From: a virus
Reading direction: 5' to 3' (one strand)
DNA length: 51,886 nt
IMG/VR virus record: IMGVR_UViG_3300030380_004241
Span: 1-51,886 of that record
Part shown: in pieces, positions 36,998 to 45,064 of the stretch
How the letters are laid out: each line of letters opens with the position of its first letter
Numbering within the stretch: position 1 is the stretch's first letter
Notes under the pieces: model-generated
The model's input: the letters and a program-made list of their open reading frames with translations, nothing else
The model's database searches: none
Told to the model about the DNA's origin: nothing
Translations under genes and position numbers: made by a program

Positions 36998-37951
36998 ATG
37001 GCATCTGTCAAACGAGCAAGGGGAAAAAGATCTGTAGCGATAAGCGACCGCTCTGGTTTCAAAGTCCCATACACCTCGTTAAAAACGACATGGGAAGGCT
37101 TACGTGTCGAGCCAGAAGAATATGAATCAAAACACCCACAGCTGACACCGCCAAGAAATGTTGTAGATGCCACTGCTCTTTTCAACCCGAGACCTGACAA
37201 TGACCCTGAAGATGTGCACTTCTTTGTCGGGTATAATTATAATATATTCCTTGATCCTATAGACAGACCGCCAGTTGGCATTGCAGGATTCGGTGCCGTA
37301 GCTTCACAGTCTTCGTTAGTAATCGAGCAAGAAAAAGTAATAGCGACAGGCTTAGCAGGCACTGGTGCAATCGGAACTGTTTCCATAGACATATTTATTG
37401 ATGTCAGACCAAGTGGTGCAGCTGGCACAGGCGCAGTCGGAACAGAAATCCCAAGAGCTTCTGTGATTGAAACAGGAGTCGCTGGCACTGGTGCAATCGG
37501 CGTTGAGATTCCTGAGTCAATTATAAATGAAACAGGCGTCGCAGGAACAGGTACGACAGGCACAGAAGTTATCAGCTTGCGCGTTGAGCAACAAGGAATC
37601 GCAGGAACAGGTGCCATAGGGACACCAACCCTAAAGGCTTCCATAAATGAAACAGGAGTCGCAGGAACAGGCGCAGTCGGGACAGAAAGTCTTGAGTCAG
37701 AACTTAATGCAACAGGGGTAGCTGGCACAGGCGCAGTCCACATCCTCGGAGAGTCAGATGGCAGCAGCGTTACAGTTCTTGTCACAGGAATCTCAGGAAT
37801 CGGAAGGGCAGGAAGCGTCGGAAATGAGTTGCTTGTTTCTGAGATCATTGAGTCTGGCGTAGCAGGCACAGGCGCAGTAGGCACTGCAGAAGCCACAACA
37901 GCAGTCGCTTGGGGTCAAGGTGCTTGGGGCGTAGGAACATGGGGAATATAA
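36998..37951 (+). CDS. Repeat-rich structural protein with GVAGTGAVGT units
   Basis: The 317-residue protein has a short folded N-terminus (about 85 residues), then about nine to ten copies of a 20-residue unit (TGVAGTGAVGTE followed by 8 variable residues, often INE at the end). The C-terminus is WGQGAWGVGTWGI, a Trp-Gly motif also seen in the 42912-44819 protein. The repeats resemble the short Gly/Ala/Val units of phage structural proteins that form beta-solenoids. DNA repeats of 60 bp make the gene prone to copy change. It is probably a neck or tail-side protein. Confidence 0.75.
   Translation: MASVKRARGKRSVAISDRSGFKVPYTSLKTTWEGLRVEPEEYESKHPQLTPPRNVVDATALFNPRPDNDPEDVHFFVGYNYNIFLDPIDRPPVGIAGFGAVASQSSLVIEQEKVIATGLAGTGAIGTVSIDIFIDVRPSGAAGTGAVGTEIPRASVIETGVAGTGAIGVEIPESIINETGVAGTGTTGTEVISLRVEQQGIAGTGAIGTPTLKASINETGVAGTGAVGTESLESELNATGVAGTGAVHILGESDGSSVTVLVTGISGIGRAGSVGNELLVSEIIESGVAGTGAVGTAEATTAVAWGQGAWGVGTWGI
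37290..37890 (+). repeat. Tandem 60-bp coding repeats
   Basis: Degenerate 60-bp units inside the 36998-37951 gene, with core GTCGCAGGAACAGGCGCAGT-like sequence. Several share over a dozen identical bases, including those at about 37468, 37528, 37648 and 37708. Unit length equals 20 codons, so copy-number change keeps the frame. Confidence 0.75.
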
Positions 37952-37952
37952 T

Positions 37953-38576
37953 ATGAATTACACATCACTCGTTCAAAACATAAAAGATTTTATGGAAGAC
38001 GACTCAACAGAGTTCTCTAACTCTATAAACACAATAATCAGTCAAGCTGAGGAAATGGTCTTTCAGCGTTTGCCAAGCTTGCCTTGTTTTAGGAAAACAA
38101 CTACAGGCTCTCTGGTCATTGGCACTGCTGATTATGATGTAGCCAGTGCACGTATGATTCGTCAAGTTTCAATTACAAATTCAAGCAATGTTGAGTTTCT
38201 TGATCACCGCATTGATTCTTATCTGCGAGACTTTTCCCCGAACTCAGCAACAACTGGCAAGCCAACAATTTACAGCACCAAAGATGCTGATACTAGCGGA
38301 ATCACAATAACTTTGGCACCAACGCCAGATGCAACCTATTCTTTTCAAGTTGACTTCATAGCACCAGAAACTGGACTTTCTTCAAGTAATGCAAACAGTT
38401 GGATAGGTGATAATGCGGAAAATGTTTTACTTTCTGCGGCACTTTATGAAAGTTCTGCTTTTCTTAAAGCACCAGAGACGTTAAACTTATATAAGGGACA
38501 GTTTGATGAAGCTGTGCAACTGTTCCAGCAAGAAATGGCACGGAATTACACAGCTGAATATAACGGAGGCATATAA
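37953..38576 (+). CDS. Putative adaptor/neck protein
   Basis: The 207-residue protein has an N-terminal helical segment (LVQNIKDFMEDDSTEFSNSI, NTIISQAEEMVFQRLP), beta-like middle (GTADYDVASARMIRQVSIT, GITITLAPTPDATYSFQVDF) and a C-terminal helical end (LYKGQFDEAVQLFQQEMARN). This is a common phage neck-type protein layout (DUF6682-like). It follows the repeat protein. It probably forms part of the connector. Confidence 0.7.
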   Translation: MNYTSLVQNIKDFMEDDSTEFSNSINTIISQAEEMVFQRLPSLPCFRKTTTGSLVIGTADYDVASARMIRQVSITNSSNVEFLDHRIDSYLRDFSPNSATTGKPTIYSTKDADTSGITITLAPTPDATYSFQVDFIAPETGLSSSNANSWIGDNAENVLLSAALYESSAFLKAPETLNLYKGQFDEAVQLFQQEMARNYTAEYNGGI

Positions 38577-38992
38577 TGGCTATAACTCAAGCAATGTGCA
38601 CCAGCTTTAAACAAGAGCTCTTTAATAAAGAGCATGATCTTGATACAGACACTATTAAGATTGCGCTCTATACCTCTTCTGCGAGCCTTGGTGCTGGAAC
38701 AACTGCATACTCAACAGCAAATGAAATCAGTGGAGCTGGATATTCTGCTGGTGGCATAACAATGACAGGAGCAACCCTAGGAACTAGTGGTGTTGTGGCT
38801 TTTGTTGATTTTAACGATCCAGAATGGACTTCAGCGACTTTCACAACAGCTGGTGCATTAATATACAACGATGATGTAAGTGACAAAGCTATCGCAGTTC
38901 TTAGTTTTGGTGGTGATTTCACTGTTACTGCGGGAACTTTCAGAATTGTTCTTCCTGCTCCAGGAACATCAGCGATTCTGAGAATAGATTGA
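38576..38992 (+). CDS. Conserved phage structural protein
   Basis: The 138-residue protein begins MAITQAMCTSFKQELFNKEH, then has IKIALYTSSASLGAGTTAYS, GGITMTGATLGTSGVVAFVD and RIVLPAPGTSAILRID. I recognise this as a frequent small protein of marine and soil phages, near tail fibre genes, without assigned function. The start overlaps the previous stop (TAATG). Confidence 0.75.
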   Translation: MAITQAMCTSFKQELFNKEHDLDTDTIKIALYTSSASLGAGTTAYSTANEISGAGYSAGGITMTGATLGTSGVVAFVDFNDPEWTSATFTTAGALIYNDDVSDKAIAVLSFGGDFTVTAGTFRIVLPAPGTSAILRID

Positions 38993-39003
38993 GGAGATAA
39001 CCC

Positions 39004-41148
39004 ATGCCCAGTACTTACTCAACCAATCTTCGCTTTGAACTCATGGCGACTGGCGAGAAGTCAGGAACATGGGGGACAATCTCAAACACAAACATTGGCA
39101 CTCTTATTGAACAAGCTATTTCAGGAGTTGCGAATGTTGCCCATGACGATTCTGCGAACTACAGCTTAACAACAGGCAATGGCACGACTGACGAGGCTCG
39201 TAATGCTGTTGTCAGGATCACAGGCACCTTAACAGCTGCAAGGAATGTTGTTGTTCCGGCTGTTGATAAAGTCTATCTCATCAAAAATAATACTAGTGGT
39301 GGGTATGCGATTACTGTCAAGACCTCTTCAGGGACAGGCATAACAGTGCCCAATGGCGAAACAAAGTTGCTTTACTCTGATGCAACGAATGTTGTTGAGG
39401 CTGTTGACAGCTTAACAAACTTGACGATGGCTGGAGATCTTACTGTCAATGGATCAACGACCAATCTTGACAGTGCAGTTGTCATTAACGAGTCTGGTGC
39501 GAGTGTTGATTTCCGCGTTGAAGGGGATACAGCTACTCATATGCTGTTCGTTGACGGGAGTGCCGACAGAGTTGGCATAAATCAGAGCAGCCCATCACAC
39601 ACTCTTGATGTTGATGGCTCAGCAAGAATCCTCAGTGACAATAACGCCACACAGCTTACTCTTGAGAGCAGCGATGCTGATGCAACTGAAGGTCCAAGGC
39701 TTGATCTGCGTCGGAACAGCGCAAGTCCTGCTGATGATGATCAGGCAGGAATTATAAGATTCTTGGCTGAAAACGATGCTGGGGAAAACATAACTTACTC
39801 CACAATCAAATCGACCTTGAGAGATGTCACTGATGGCACGGAAGATGCCGAAGTAATTTTCCAAAATAGGATTGCTGGAACCCTGCAAGCTCCTATAAGG
39901 ATCAAGCCAAGCGAAGTCGCAATCAACGACGATCAAATCGACGTTGATTTCCGTGTTGAGAGCGACACCGATACTCATGCACTTTTTGTTGACGCTGGGA
40001 ATGATCGTGTCGGCATCGGCTCTGCTTCTAATGTCGGCAAGTTGCTGGTTTCTGGGGACTCCGGAACAGGTTCAAACCTTGGCGATGGAGACACTTTAAT
40101 TAGTCAGCAGAACAAAGGTTTCGTCTCAATTGAAAACCTTAATGACACAGCTGGTGTTGAAAGTGGTATCACTCTCAGAGCAAAGTTAAATTTAGCTGGT
40201 GCTGCCGCAATTTATGTTAGGCAAACTGGGGATTATCAAGGCGACTTGATCTTCCGTCACAGGACGGCTGGTTCAGCTTCAAACGAAACATTCAGGATCA
40301 AACACGACGCAACAGCACAGTTTCACGGCAACCTTAATGTTCTCGATCCTGGCGGGACTACAGATGTGACATTGGTTGCAGATGGTGGCAACCTCTTCCT
40401 TGGACCTTCGGCTCAAGCCCACAGTGGCATTTCAGGTGTTAAATTGATGGCCTCTGCGGGGGACAGTGGGGTAACTCCTTCGGGCGAAGTTTTCATCGAA
40501 GATAATGCGGGTGTCTCTTTGACACTTGCAAGTCCAAATACAAATGCTTCTAGGATTAATTTCGCCGACCCAGAAGATTTTGATGTCGGTGAAATTGAAT
40601 ATGATCACTCGTCGAATGTGATGACATTCAGAGCCGCAGGTGCCAACAAGATGTACATAGCCAGTGATGGGGTTCGCATCGGGGCAAATGCGGCTGCTAA
40701 TGCTCTGGATGATATTGAGGACGGAACTTTCTCTGTGACAGCGGAGAGAGGTGGGGTCTCTGGAACAGGCACCAGAGAAACGCTGGACATGCGTTATTTC
40801 AAAGTCGGCAGGTTAGTTTTCATTGACTTCACTGCTCCAGAAAGCAGCACAGCACCTTATTTCAATGTAGGTTCTTCTGGCTATTCTTCTGGTCAAAGTT
40901 TCAAATTTGCAAGCTCGGGCAGCAACTTGCCGTTCACGCCAAAGAACAGTGCATCTTGCCGTTTAGGAAAAGCCAGATCCCTGAGTGGGATTAATGAATT
41001 AGGTGTCGGCTGGAGGGCAGGTTCAGGGCGAATATATTTAGGTGAAGCTAATGACAATGAATATGTCATGCATAACACCGCCACAACGAGCCTCGCACAG
41101 TCAAATGTTACAGTGCAGTGCACTTTCTGCTATTACACAAATTCTTAG
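39004..41148 (+). CDS. Tail fibre / host-recognition protein
   Basis: The 714-residue protein's N-terminal part (MPSTYSTNLRFELMATGEKS, GTWGTISNTNIGTLIEQAIS) is a typical phage fibre start that anchors to the tail. The middle has repeated units: DFRVEGDTATHMLFVDGS at about 169 and DFRVESDTDTHALFVDAG at about 314, with beta-solenoid-like content. The C-terminal 150 residues differ (ESSTAPYFNVGSSGYSSGQS) and likely form the receptor-binding tip. No chaperone autoproteolysis motif was recognised. Confidence 0.82.
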   Translation: MPSTYSTNLRFELMATGEKSGTWGTISNTNIGTLIEQAISGVANVAHDDSANYSLTTGNGTTDEARNAVVRITGTLTAARNVVVPAVDKVYLIKNNTSGGYAITVKTSSGTGITVPNGETKLLYSDATNVVEAVDSLTNLTMAGDLTVNGSTTNLDSAVVINESGASVDFRVEGDTATHMLFVDGSADRVGINQSSPSHTLDVDGSARILSDNNATQLTLESSDADATEGPRLDLRRNSASPADDDQAGIIRFLAENDAGENITYSTIKSTLRDVTDGTEDAEVIFQNRIAGTLQAPIRIKPSEVAINDDQIDVDFRVESDTDTHALFVDAGNDRVGIGSASNVGKLLVSGDSGTGSNLGDGDTLISQQNKGFVSIENLNDTAGVESGITLRAKLNLAGAAAIYVRQTGDYQGDLIFRHRTAGSASNETFRIKHDATAQFHGNLNVLDPGGTTDVTLVADGGNLFLGPSAQAHSGISGVKLMASAGDSGVTPSGEVFIEDNAGVSLTLASPNTNASRINFADPEDFDVGEIEYDHSSNVMTFRAAGANKMYIASDGVRIGANAAANALDDIEDGTFSVTAERGGVSGTGTRETLDMRYFKVGRLVFIDFTAPESSTAPYFNVGSSGYSSGQSFKFASSGSNLPFTPKNSASCRLGKARSLSGINELGVGWRAGSGRIYLGEANDNEYVMHNTATTSLAQSNVTVQCTFCYYTNS

Positions 41149-41157
41149 GAGGACAAA

Positions 41158-41427
41158 ATGAGCTTAACAAAAAACATAATCACAGACAAAATTGAGTCTG
41201 TTGATACCGAACTTGGCTGGCACAATGTGCAAGTCAGGGAGGCGCACATAATCATTGAAAATGGGAAAGAGATCTCGCGAAGCAATCATCGTTATCTTAT
41301 TCACCCCACAGATGATTGGTCAAGCTATCCCTCGGAAGTCCAAGCAATATGCAATGTTGTTCATACAACCGAGCGTCAAAATGCTTATACAAATTACATG
41401 AACAGCAGCCCTGAGGATGATTCGTGA
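41158..41427 (+). CDS. Small protein after tail fibre
   Basis: The 89-residue protein was not recognised (MSLTKNIITDKIESVDTELG, SRSNHRYLIHPTDDWSSYPS). It starts 9 bp after the fibre gene with AGGAGG upstream, overlaps the next gene by 4 bp, and may be a fibre accessory or assembly factor. Such small genes are common after phage fibre genes. Confidence 0.68.
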   Translation: MSLTKNIITDKIESVDTELGWHNVQVREAHIIIENGKEISRSNHRYLIHPTDDWSSYPSEVQAICNVVHTTERQNAYTNYMNSSPEDDS

Positions 41428-41666
41428 TGAGTGAAGGAAATGTTATCAGCATAATGGGCAAAGACTATGATGAGTCTAGCCTTGATGAAAATCAGATCTA
41501 CCTAGTCAATCAGCTTAGGCAGATACAACCTGAATATAATAATCTTAAAATGAAGCTTGATCGTTTGGAGGTTGCTAGAGAGCGTTTTCTGGCAGAGCTA
41601 ATTCACTCGGTCAGAGAACAAAGAGAAGAAGATGACAAAGCCGACAGTGCAGTCAATCAAAGCTGA
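41424..41666 (+). CDS. Small coiled-coil protein
   Basis: The 80-residue protein has a long amphipathic helix (ENQIYLVNQLRQIQPEYNNL, KLDRLEVARERFLAELIHS). No membrane segment. It overlaps the previous gene by 4 bp and the following membrane-protein gene by 35 bp. It could be a regulator of the lysis genes that follow or a tail-fibre partner; neither is shown. Confidence 0.65.
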   Translation: MMSEGNVISIMGKDYDESSLDENQIYLVNQLRQIQPEYNNLKMKLDRLEVARERFLAELIHSVREQREEDDKADSAVNQS

Positions 41667-41805
41667 ATTGGACACCCATGAGGCAGTTTGCGCGGAGCGT
41701 TGGAAAGAAACCATCCTGCGGATCAAGCGCATTGAGCACATAATGATTGGGACTGCAGGGACTACCATTTTGCTGTTGGTGGGAATCTTATCAAGGAGCT
41801 TGTAA
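41632..41805 (+). CDS. Small single-pass membrane protein, putative lysis accessory
   Basis: The 57-residue frame has a charged helical N-terminus (IKAELDTHEAVCAERWKETI) and a C-terminal hydrophobic helix at about 37-55 (IMIGTAGTTILLLVGILS). It overlaps the upstream gene by 35 bp, and its stop overlaps the next ATG (TAATG). Topology resembles a signal-arrest or antiholin-type protein. It belongs to the lysis cassette by position. Confidence 0.65.
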   Translation: MTKPTVQSIKAELDTHEAVCAERWKETILRIKRIEHIMIGTAGTTILLLVGILSRSL

Positions 41806-42008
41806 TGGACATCACAATGGAAAGATTCCTAGCTTGGAAAATTTTACCGAGGCTGATGATGTTCATAATGACATTCATGTATATAAGAGTCATTGAGTGG
41901 GGCATGTCGCTTGAAGATTTAACAACTCAACAAAGCGCAATGATCAGTGTTGTTTCAGGAGCTATGACAGGTGCTTTTGCAGTTTGGCTTGGGAGTGAGA
42001 AAAAATGA
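41805..42008 (+). CDS. Small holin-like membrane protein
   Basis: The 67-residue protein has two hydrophobic helices, about 13-33 (ILPRLMMFIMTFMYIRVI) and 44-62 (MISVVSGAMTGAFAVWLG), and a charged end (SEKK). Two-helix, small size and place right before another holin-like gene and the endolysin indicate a holin or antiholin. The start overlaps the previous stop. Confidence 0.7.
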   Translation: MDITMERFLAWKILPRLMMFIMTFMYIRVIEWGMSLEDLTTQQSAMISVVSGAMTGAFAVWLGSEKK

Positions 42009-42400
42009 TACAAGCATTGATCGGACCAGTCGCAGGACTTCTGGACAAATTCATTGAAGACAAAGATCAAAAAGCTAAGTTGGCGCATGAGATTGCTACT
42101 ATGGCAGAAAAGCACGCTCATGAAGCAGCAATGGCGCAGGTGGATGTCAACAAGGCTGAAGCACAGCACAGATCGATATTTGTTGCTGGGTGGCGTCCTT
42201 TCATTGGCTGGACATGCGGTGTTGCTTTGGCTTATCATTTCGTAGCTGCACCACTTATCATCTTTGGCGCAGGTTGGGCAGGAGCAGAGCTCCCCGACTT
42301 GCCGACATTTGATATGGATGCGCTCATGACTGTGTTGCTCGGCATGCTTGGACTTGGCGGTCTGCGCACATACGAGAAAACAAAAGGACTTGCAAAATAA
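42005..42400 (+). CDS. Holin of the 3TM family
   Basis: The 131-residue protein has a helical soluble N-terminus (LLDKFIEDKDQKAKLAHEIA, EAQHRSIFVAGWRPFIGWT) followed by hydrophobic segments (GVALAYHFVAAPLIIFGAGW and LMTVLLGMLGLGGLRTYEKT). The motif RSIFVAGWRPFIGW and final GLGGLRTYEKTKG are typical of the Holin_3TM family, known from gene-transfer-agent and phage lysis genes. It makes membrane holes that let the GH108 enzyme reach the wall. Confidence 0.85.
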   Translation: MIQALIGPVAGLLDKFIEDKDQKAKLAHEIATMAEKHAHEAAMAQVDVNKAEAQHRSIFVAGWRPFIGWTCGVALAYHFVAAPLIIFGAGWAGAELPDLPTFDMDALMTVLLGMLGLGGLRTYEKTKGLAK

Positions 42401-42915
42401 TGGAAGCGAATTTTTTCAAAAGCCTTGAGATGGTCTTAAAGCATGAAGGTGGCTTTGTAGATCATCCCGAGGATCCTGGTGGTGCCACAAACAAAGGCAT
42501 CACGCACAAAACCTACGCAGACTTTCTTGAGCGTCCTCTGGAAGACGTCAATGAATTAAAAAACATTCCCGATGATCATGTTGAGATGATCTACAAAAAA
42601 CTTTACTGGGACAAAGTCAAAGGCGACGAGCTTCCAAGTGGAGTTGACTTCTGTGTTTTTGATTGGGCTGTAAACAGCGGTCCAGGACGCTCCGCTAAGG
42701 CTCTTCAGTCAATCGTGGGGGCAACTACCGATGGAGCCATTGGACCCATGACGCTGGCTGCAGTGGCTAATAAAGACCCAAAGCAAATTGTTGAAGAAAT
42801 GCACGATGTCAGGCAAGACTTTTATAAGAGCCTAAAGACTTTTGACACATTTGGCAAAGGTTGGACTCGTCGCAATGGAGAAACAAAAGACTCATCACTG
42901 GAGATGATTACATGA
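42400..42915 (+). CDS. Endolysin, GH108 N-acetylmuramidase
   Basis: The 171-residue protein begins with the GH108 core LKHEGGFVDHPEDPGGATNK, with catalytic Glu16, then GITHKTYADFLERP. The C-terminal half resembles the companion peptidoglycan-binding fold (VNSGPGRSAKALQSIVGATT, DGAIGPMTLAAVANKDP). It has no signal peptide, so it needs the adjacent holin for export. It hydrolyses wall glycan strands at the end of infection. The stop overlaps the next start (ATGA). Confidence 0.92.
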   Translation: MEANFFKSLEMVLKHEGGFVDHPEDPGGATNKGITHKTYADFLERPLEDVNELKNIPDDHVEMIYKKLYWDKVKGDELPSGVDFCVFDWAVNSGPGRSAKALQSIVGATTDGAIGPMTLAAVANKDPKQIVEEMHDVRQDFYKSLKTFDTFGKGWTRRNGETKDSSLEMIT

Positions 42916-44819
42916 CATTGCAGCTCCTTCAATTCAGTCCAGGAATCGTTAAAGACATCACTGAATACAGTGCTGGCAAAAATGGTCCGTACTGGGTTGA
43001 TGGGAACAATGTTCGTTTTAAAAATGGCTACGCGACAAAAATCGGTGGCTGGGTCAAAGATGAGATCTACGGATTAACTGCTGCTGATGAAGTTGATTAC
43101 TCTGAAGGGTCTGAAGTAACTTTGATTGGTGTCGCTAGGAACATGAATTTTTGGCGATCACTTTCTGATGGTGAAGATTATCTTGCTATAGGAACCCACA
43201 ATCACCTTTTTATTTTAGAGAATGAAGCTCTGTTTGATATCACGCCACTGCGTGCAACAGCCACAAACATAAACAACAACCCATTTGCCACTGTTGATGG
43301 CAGCACAACTGTCACAGTTACAGACACTGCTCATGGGGCAAGTGATGGCGATTATGTTCGTTTCAAACAAGCCACAACCACAAACGGCATAACAGCCGAC
43401 ACATTGAATAGATATTACGGATATCAGTTGACGCTTGTTGATGCTAACACATATACAATCGTTGTTCCTTCAGCAGCAACAGGCACAGGCTCAGGCGGTG
43501 GCTCTGGGGTTGATGCTGAGTACCTTATTGGTAATGCTGGCGGACTTGGGACTCAAACTGCTGTTGCTGCCCTTGGTTGGGGTGCTGGCGGATGGGGAGA
43601 ATCAACTTGGGGAACTCCTCGTTCAGGAACATCATCTTCAGTTGTTCTGGAAAACTCGCAGTGGTCTTTGACTTTGTGGGGTGAGGATCTTATAGCTCTG
43701 GTCAGGAATGGTGCTCTTTATTATTGGGACACCTCAACAGGCACAGGCTCTCGGGCTGTTCTGGTTTCAAGCTTGGGTGGGGCTAGCAATGTTCCTGATG
43801 AAAGCAGGGTGGCGATCGTTTCATTCCCCGACAGGCATCTTGTTTGCGGGGGGACAACTCCTCTGGGTGGCTCGGACATTGACCCGATGCTTGTGCGTTG
43901 GTCTGATCAAGAGGACTTTAAAAATTGGACTCCATCTGCAACAAACACCGCAGGTGATCAAAGGCTTGAGGTTGGCACAAAGATTGTTGGCATGATTTCA
44001 ACTCGCGATGAAACATTCATCTCCACAGATGAGGCTGTTTACGGGATGAACTTCGTTGGACCACCATTCACTTTTGCATTCAGGCTCGTAGGAACAAACT
44101 GTGGTGCCATCGGCAAAAATACACTCATGAATGTTGATGGTAATGTTTACTGGATGGGCAAGAATAATTTCTTCATGTATAATGGCTCTGTTAATGAGAT
44201 GGCATGCCCACTGAGACACTTTGTTTTTGACAGGATGCAAAAAGACTTCGCTGATAAAAATTTTGCAGCTCACAACAAAGAGTTTAATGAGGTCAGCTGG
44301 TTTTATGTTTCAAACGCTAACACAAACACAGACGGCAACCCAGAGCCTGACTCTTTTGTTACATACAACTACGAAATTAATGCTTGGTCCATAGGCACTC
44401 TTGATAGGACTTGTTGGTTTGACTCTTTCGGTTTCAGAAAAAGACCTTTCGCTTTCAGCCCAGATGGCGAACTTTATAACCATGAAGAGGGGACAGACGC
44501 TGACGGAGCAGCATTGTCAGCATACATTGAAACCTCACCTTTGGAAGTTTCTGGTGCTGGGGACAGCCTAATGTTGGTCGATAAAATCGTGCCTGACTTA
44601 ACAATGTCGGGAACTTTGAATGTTACAGTTGAATCAAAAAAATACCCAAATGCATCAGCTGTCACAAAAGGACCATTTACTATTTCTCCAAATTCAACTA
44701 AAGTAAGCATGCGAGCACGTGGTCGCCAGATGAGCTTCAAGCTAGAAAGTAATGCGGTTGGTGACGATTGGTCTCTTGGGGACTTCCGTGTAAACGCAAG
44801 GCAGGATGGATTAAGATGA
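42912..44819 (+). CDS. Large tail/hub structural protein
   Basis: From the ATG at 42912 the protein has 635 residues. The N-terminus MTLQLLQFSPGIVKDITEYS then GPYWVDGNNVRFKNGYATKI is a pattern I recall from many marine podophage structural proteins. The middle has WGAGGWGESTWG at about 215, like the end of the repeat protein. Repeating beta-strand blocks suggest a beta-propeller, as in P22 gp10 hub proteins. A tail-hub or stabilisation role is inferred. A longer frame to 42861 lies inside the endolysin gene. Confidence 0.72.
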   Translation: MTLQLLQFSPGIVKDITEYSAGKNGPYWVDGNNVRFKNGYATKIGGWVKDEIYGLTAADEVDYSEGSEVTLIGVARNMNFWRSLSDGEDYLAIGTHNHLFILENEALFDITPLRATATNINNNPFATVDGSTTVTVTDTAHGASDGDYVRFKQATTTNGITADTLNRYYGYQLTLVDANTYTIVVPSAATGTGSGGGSGVDAEYLIGNAGGLGTQTAVAALGWGAGGWGESTWGTPRSGTSSSVVLENSQWSLTLWGEDLIALVRNGALYYWDTSTGTGSRAVLVSSLGGASNVPDESRVAIVSFPDRHLVCGGTTPLGGSDIDPMLVRWSDQEDFKNWTPSATNTAGDQRLEVGTKIVGMISTRDETFISTDEAVYGMNFVGPPFTFAFRLVGTNCGAIGKNTLMNVDGNVYWMGKNNFFMYNGSVNEMACPLRHFVFDRMQKDFADKNFAAHNKEFNEVSWFYVSNANTNTDGNPEPDSFVTYNYEINAWSIGTLDRTCWFDSFGFRKRPFAFSPDGELYNHEEGTDADGAALSAYIETSPLEVSGAGDSLMLVDKIVPDLTMSGTLNVTVESKKYPNASAVTKGPFTISPNSTKVSMRARGRQMSFKLESNAVGDDWSLGDFRVNARQDGLR

Positions 44820-45064
44820 GCAGGATTAATATAAGATTACCACAACCCCCAAAAGATTACGAACAGTCATGGGCTCAAAGAACCATCTCAACTCTTGAAC
44901 TTCAGATTAGTGAAATTAACTCTCCTGCTTCAATAGATCCTTATCAAACGAGTAATGTGACCAAAGACAGAGTCTTGGACGCTGACTCAACAACTTTAGC
45001 TGAGGTGGCTGATGTCCTTGGGACATTGATTGAAGACCTCAAAGGGAAAGGAGTTATAAGCTGA
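44816..45064 (+). CDS. Small structural-region protein
   Basis: The 82-residue protein MSRINIRLPQPPKDYEQSWA begins basic, and has a helical middle (QRTISTLELQISEINSPASI) and a C-terminal helix (TTLAEVADVLGTLIEDLKGK). Both starts and stops overlap neighbours (ATGA type). I recall similar short proteins after hub-type genes. A role in tail assembly is possible. Confidence 0.7.
   Translation: MSRINIRLPQPPKDYEQSWAQRTISTLELQISEINSPASIDPYQTSNVTKDRVLDADSTTLAEVADVLGTLIEDLKGKGVIS

Noticed and set aside
37290-37890. Regularly spaced repeats considered as CRISPR
   Set aside because: Repeats are 60-bp coding units without unique spacers, in frame with a structural protein.
37237-37896. Long minus-strand frame of 219 codons rich in Pro/Val/Ala
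   Set aside because: It is the mirror of the GVAGTGAVGT coding repeats. It has no ribosome site, and its repeats are explained by the plus-strand gene.
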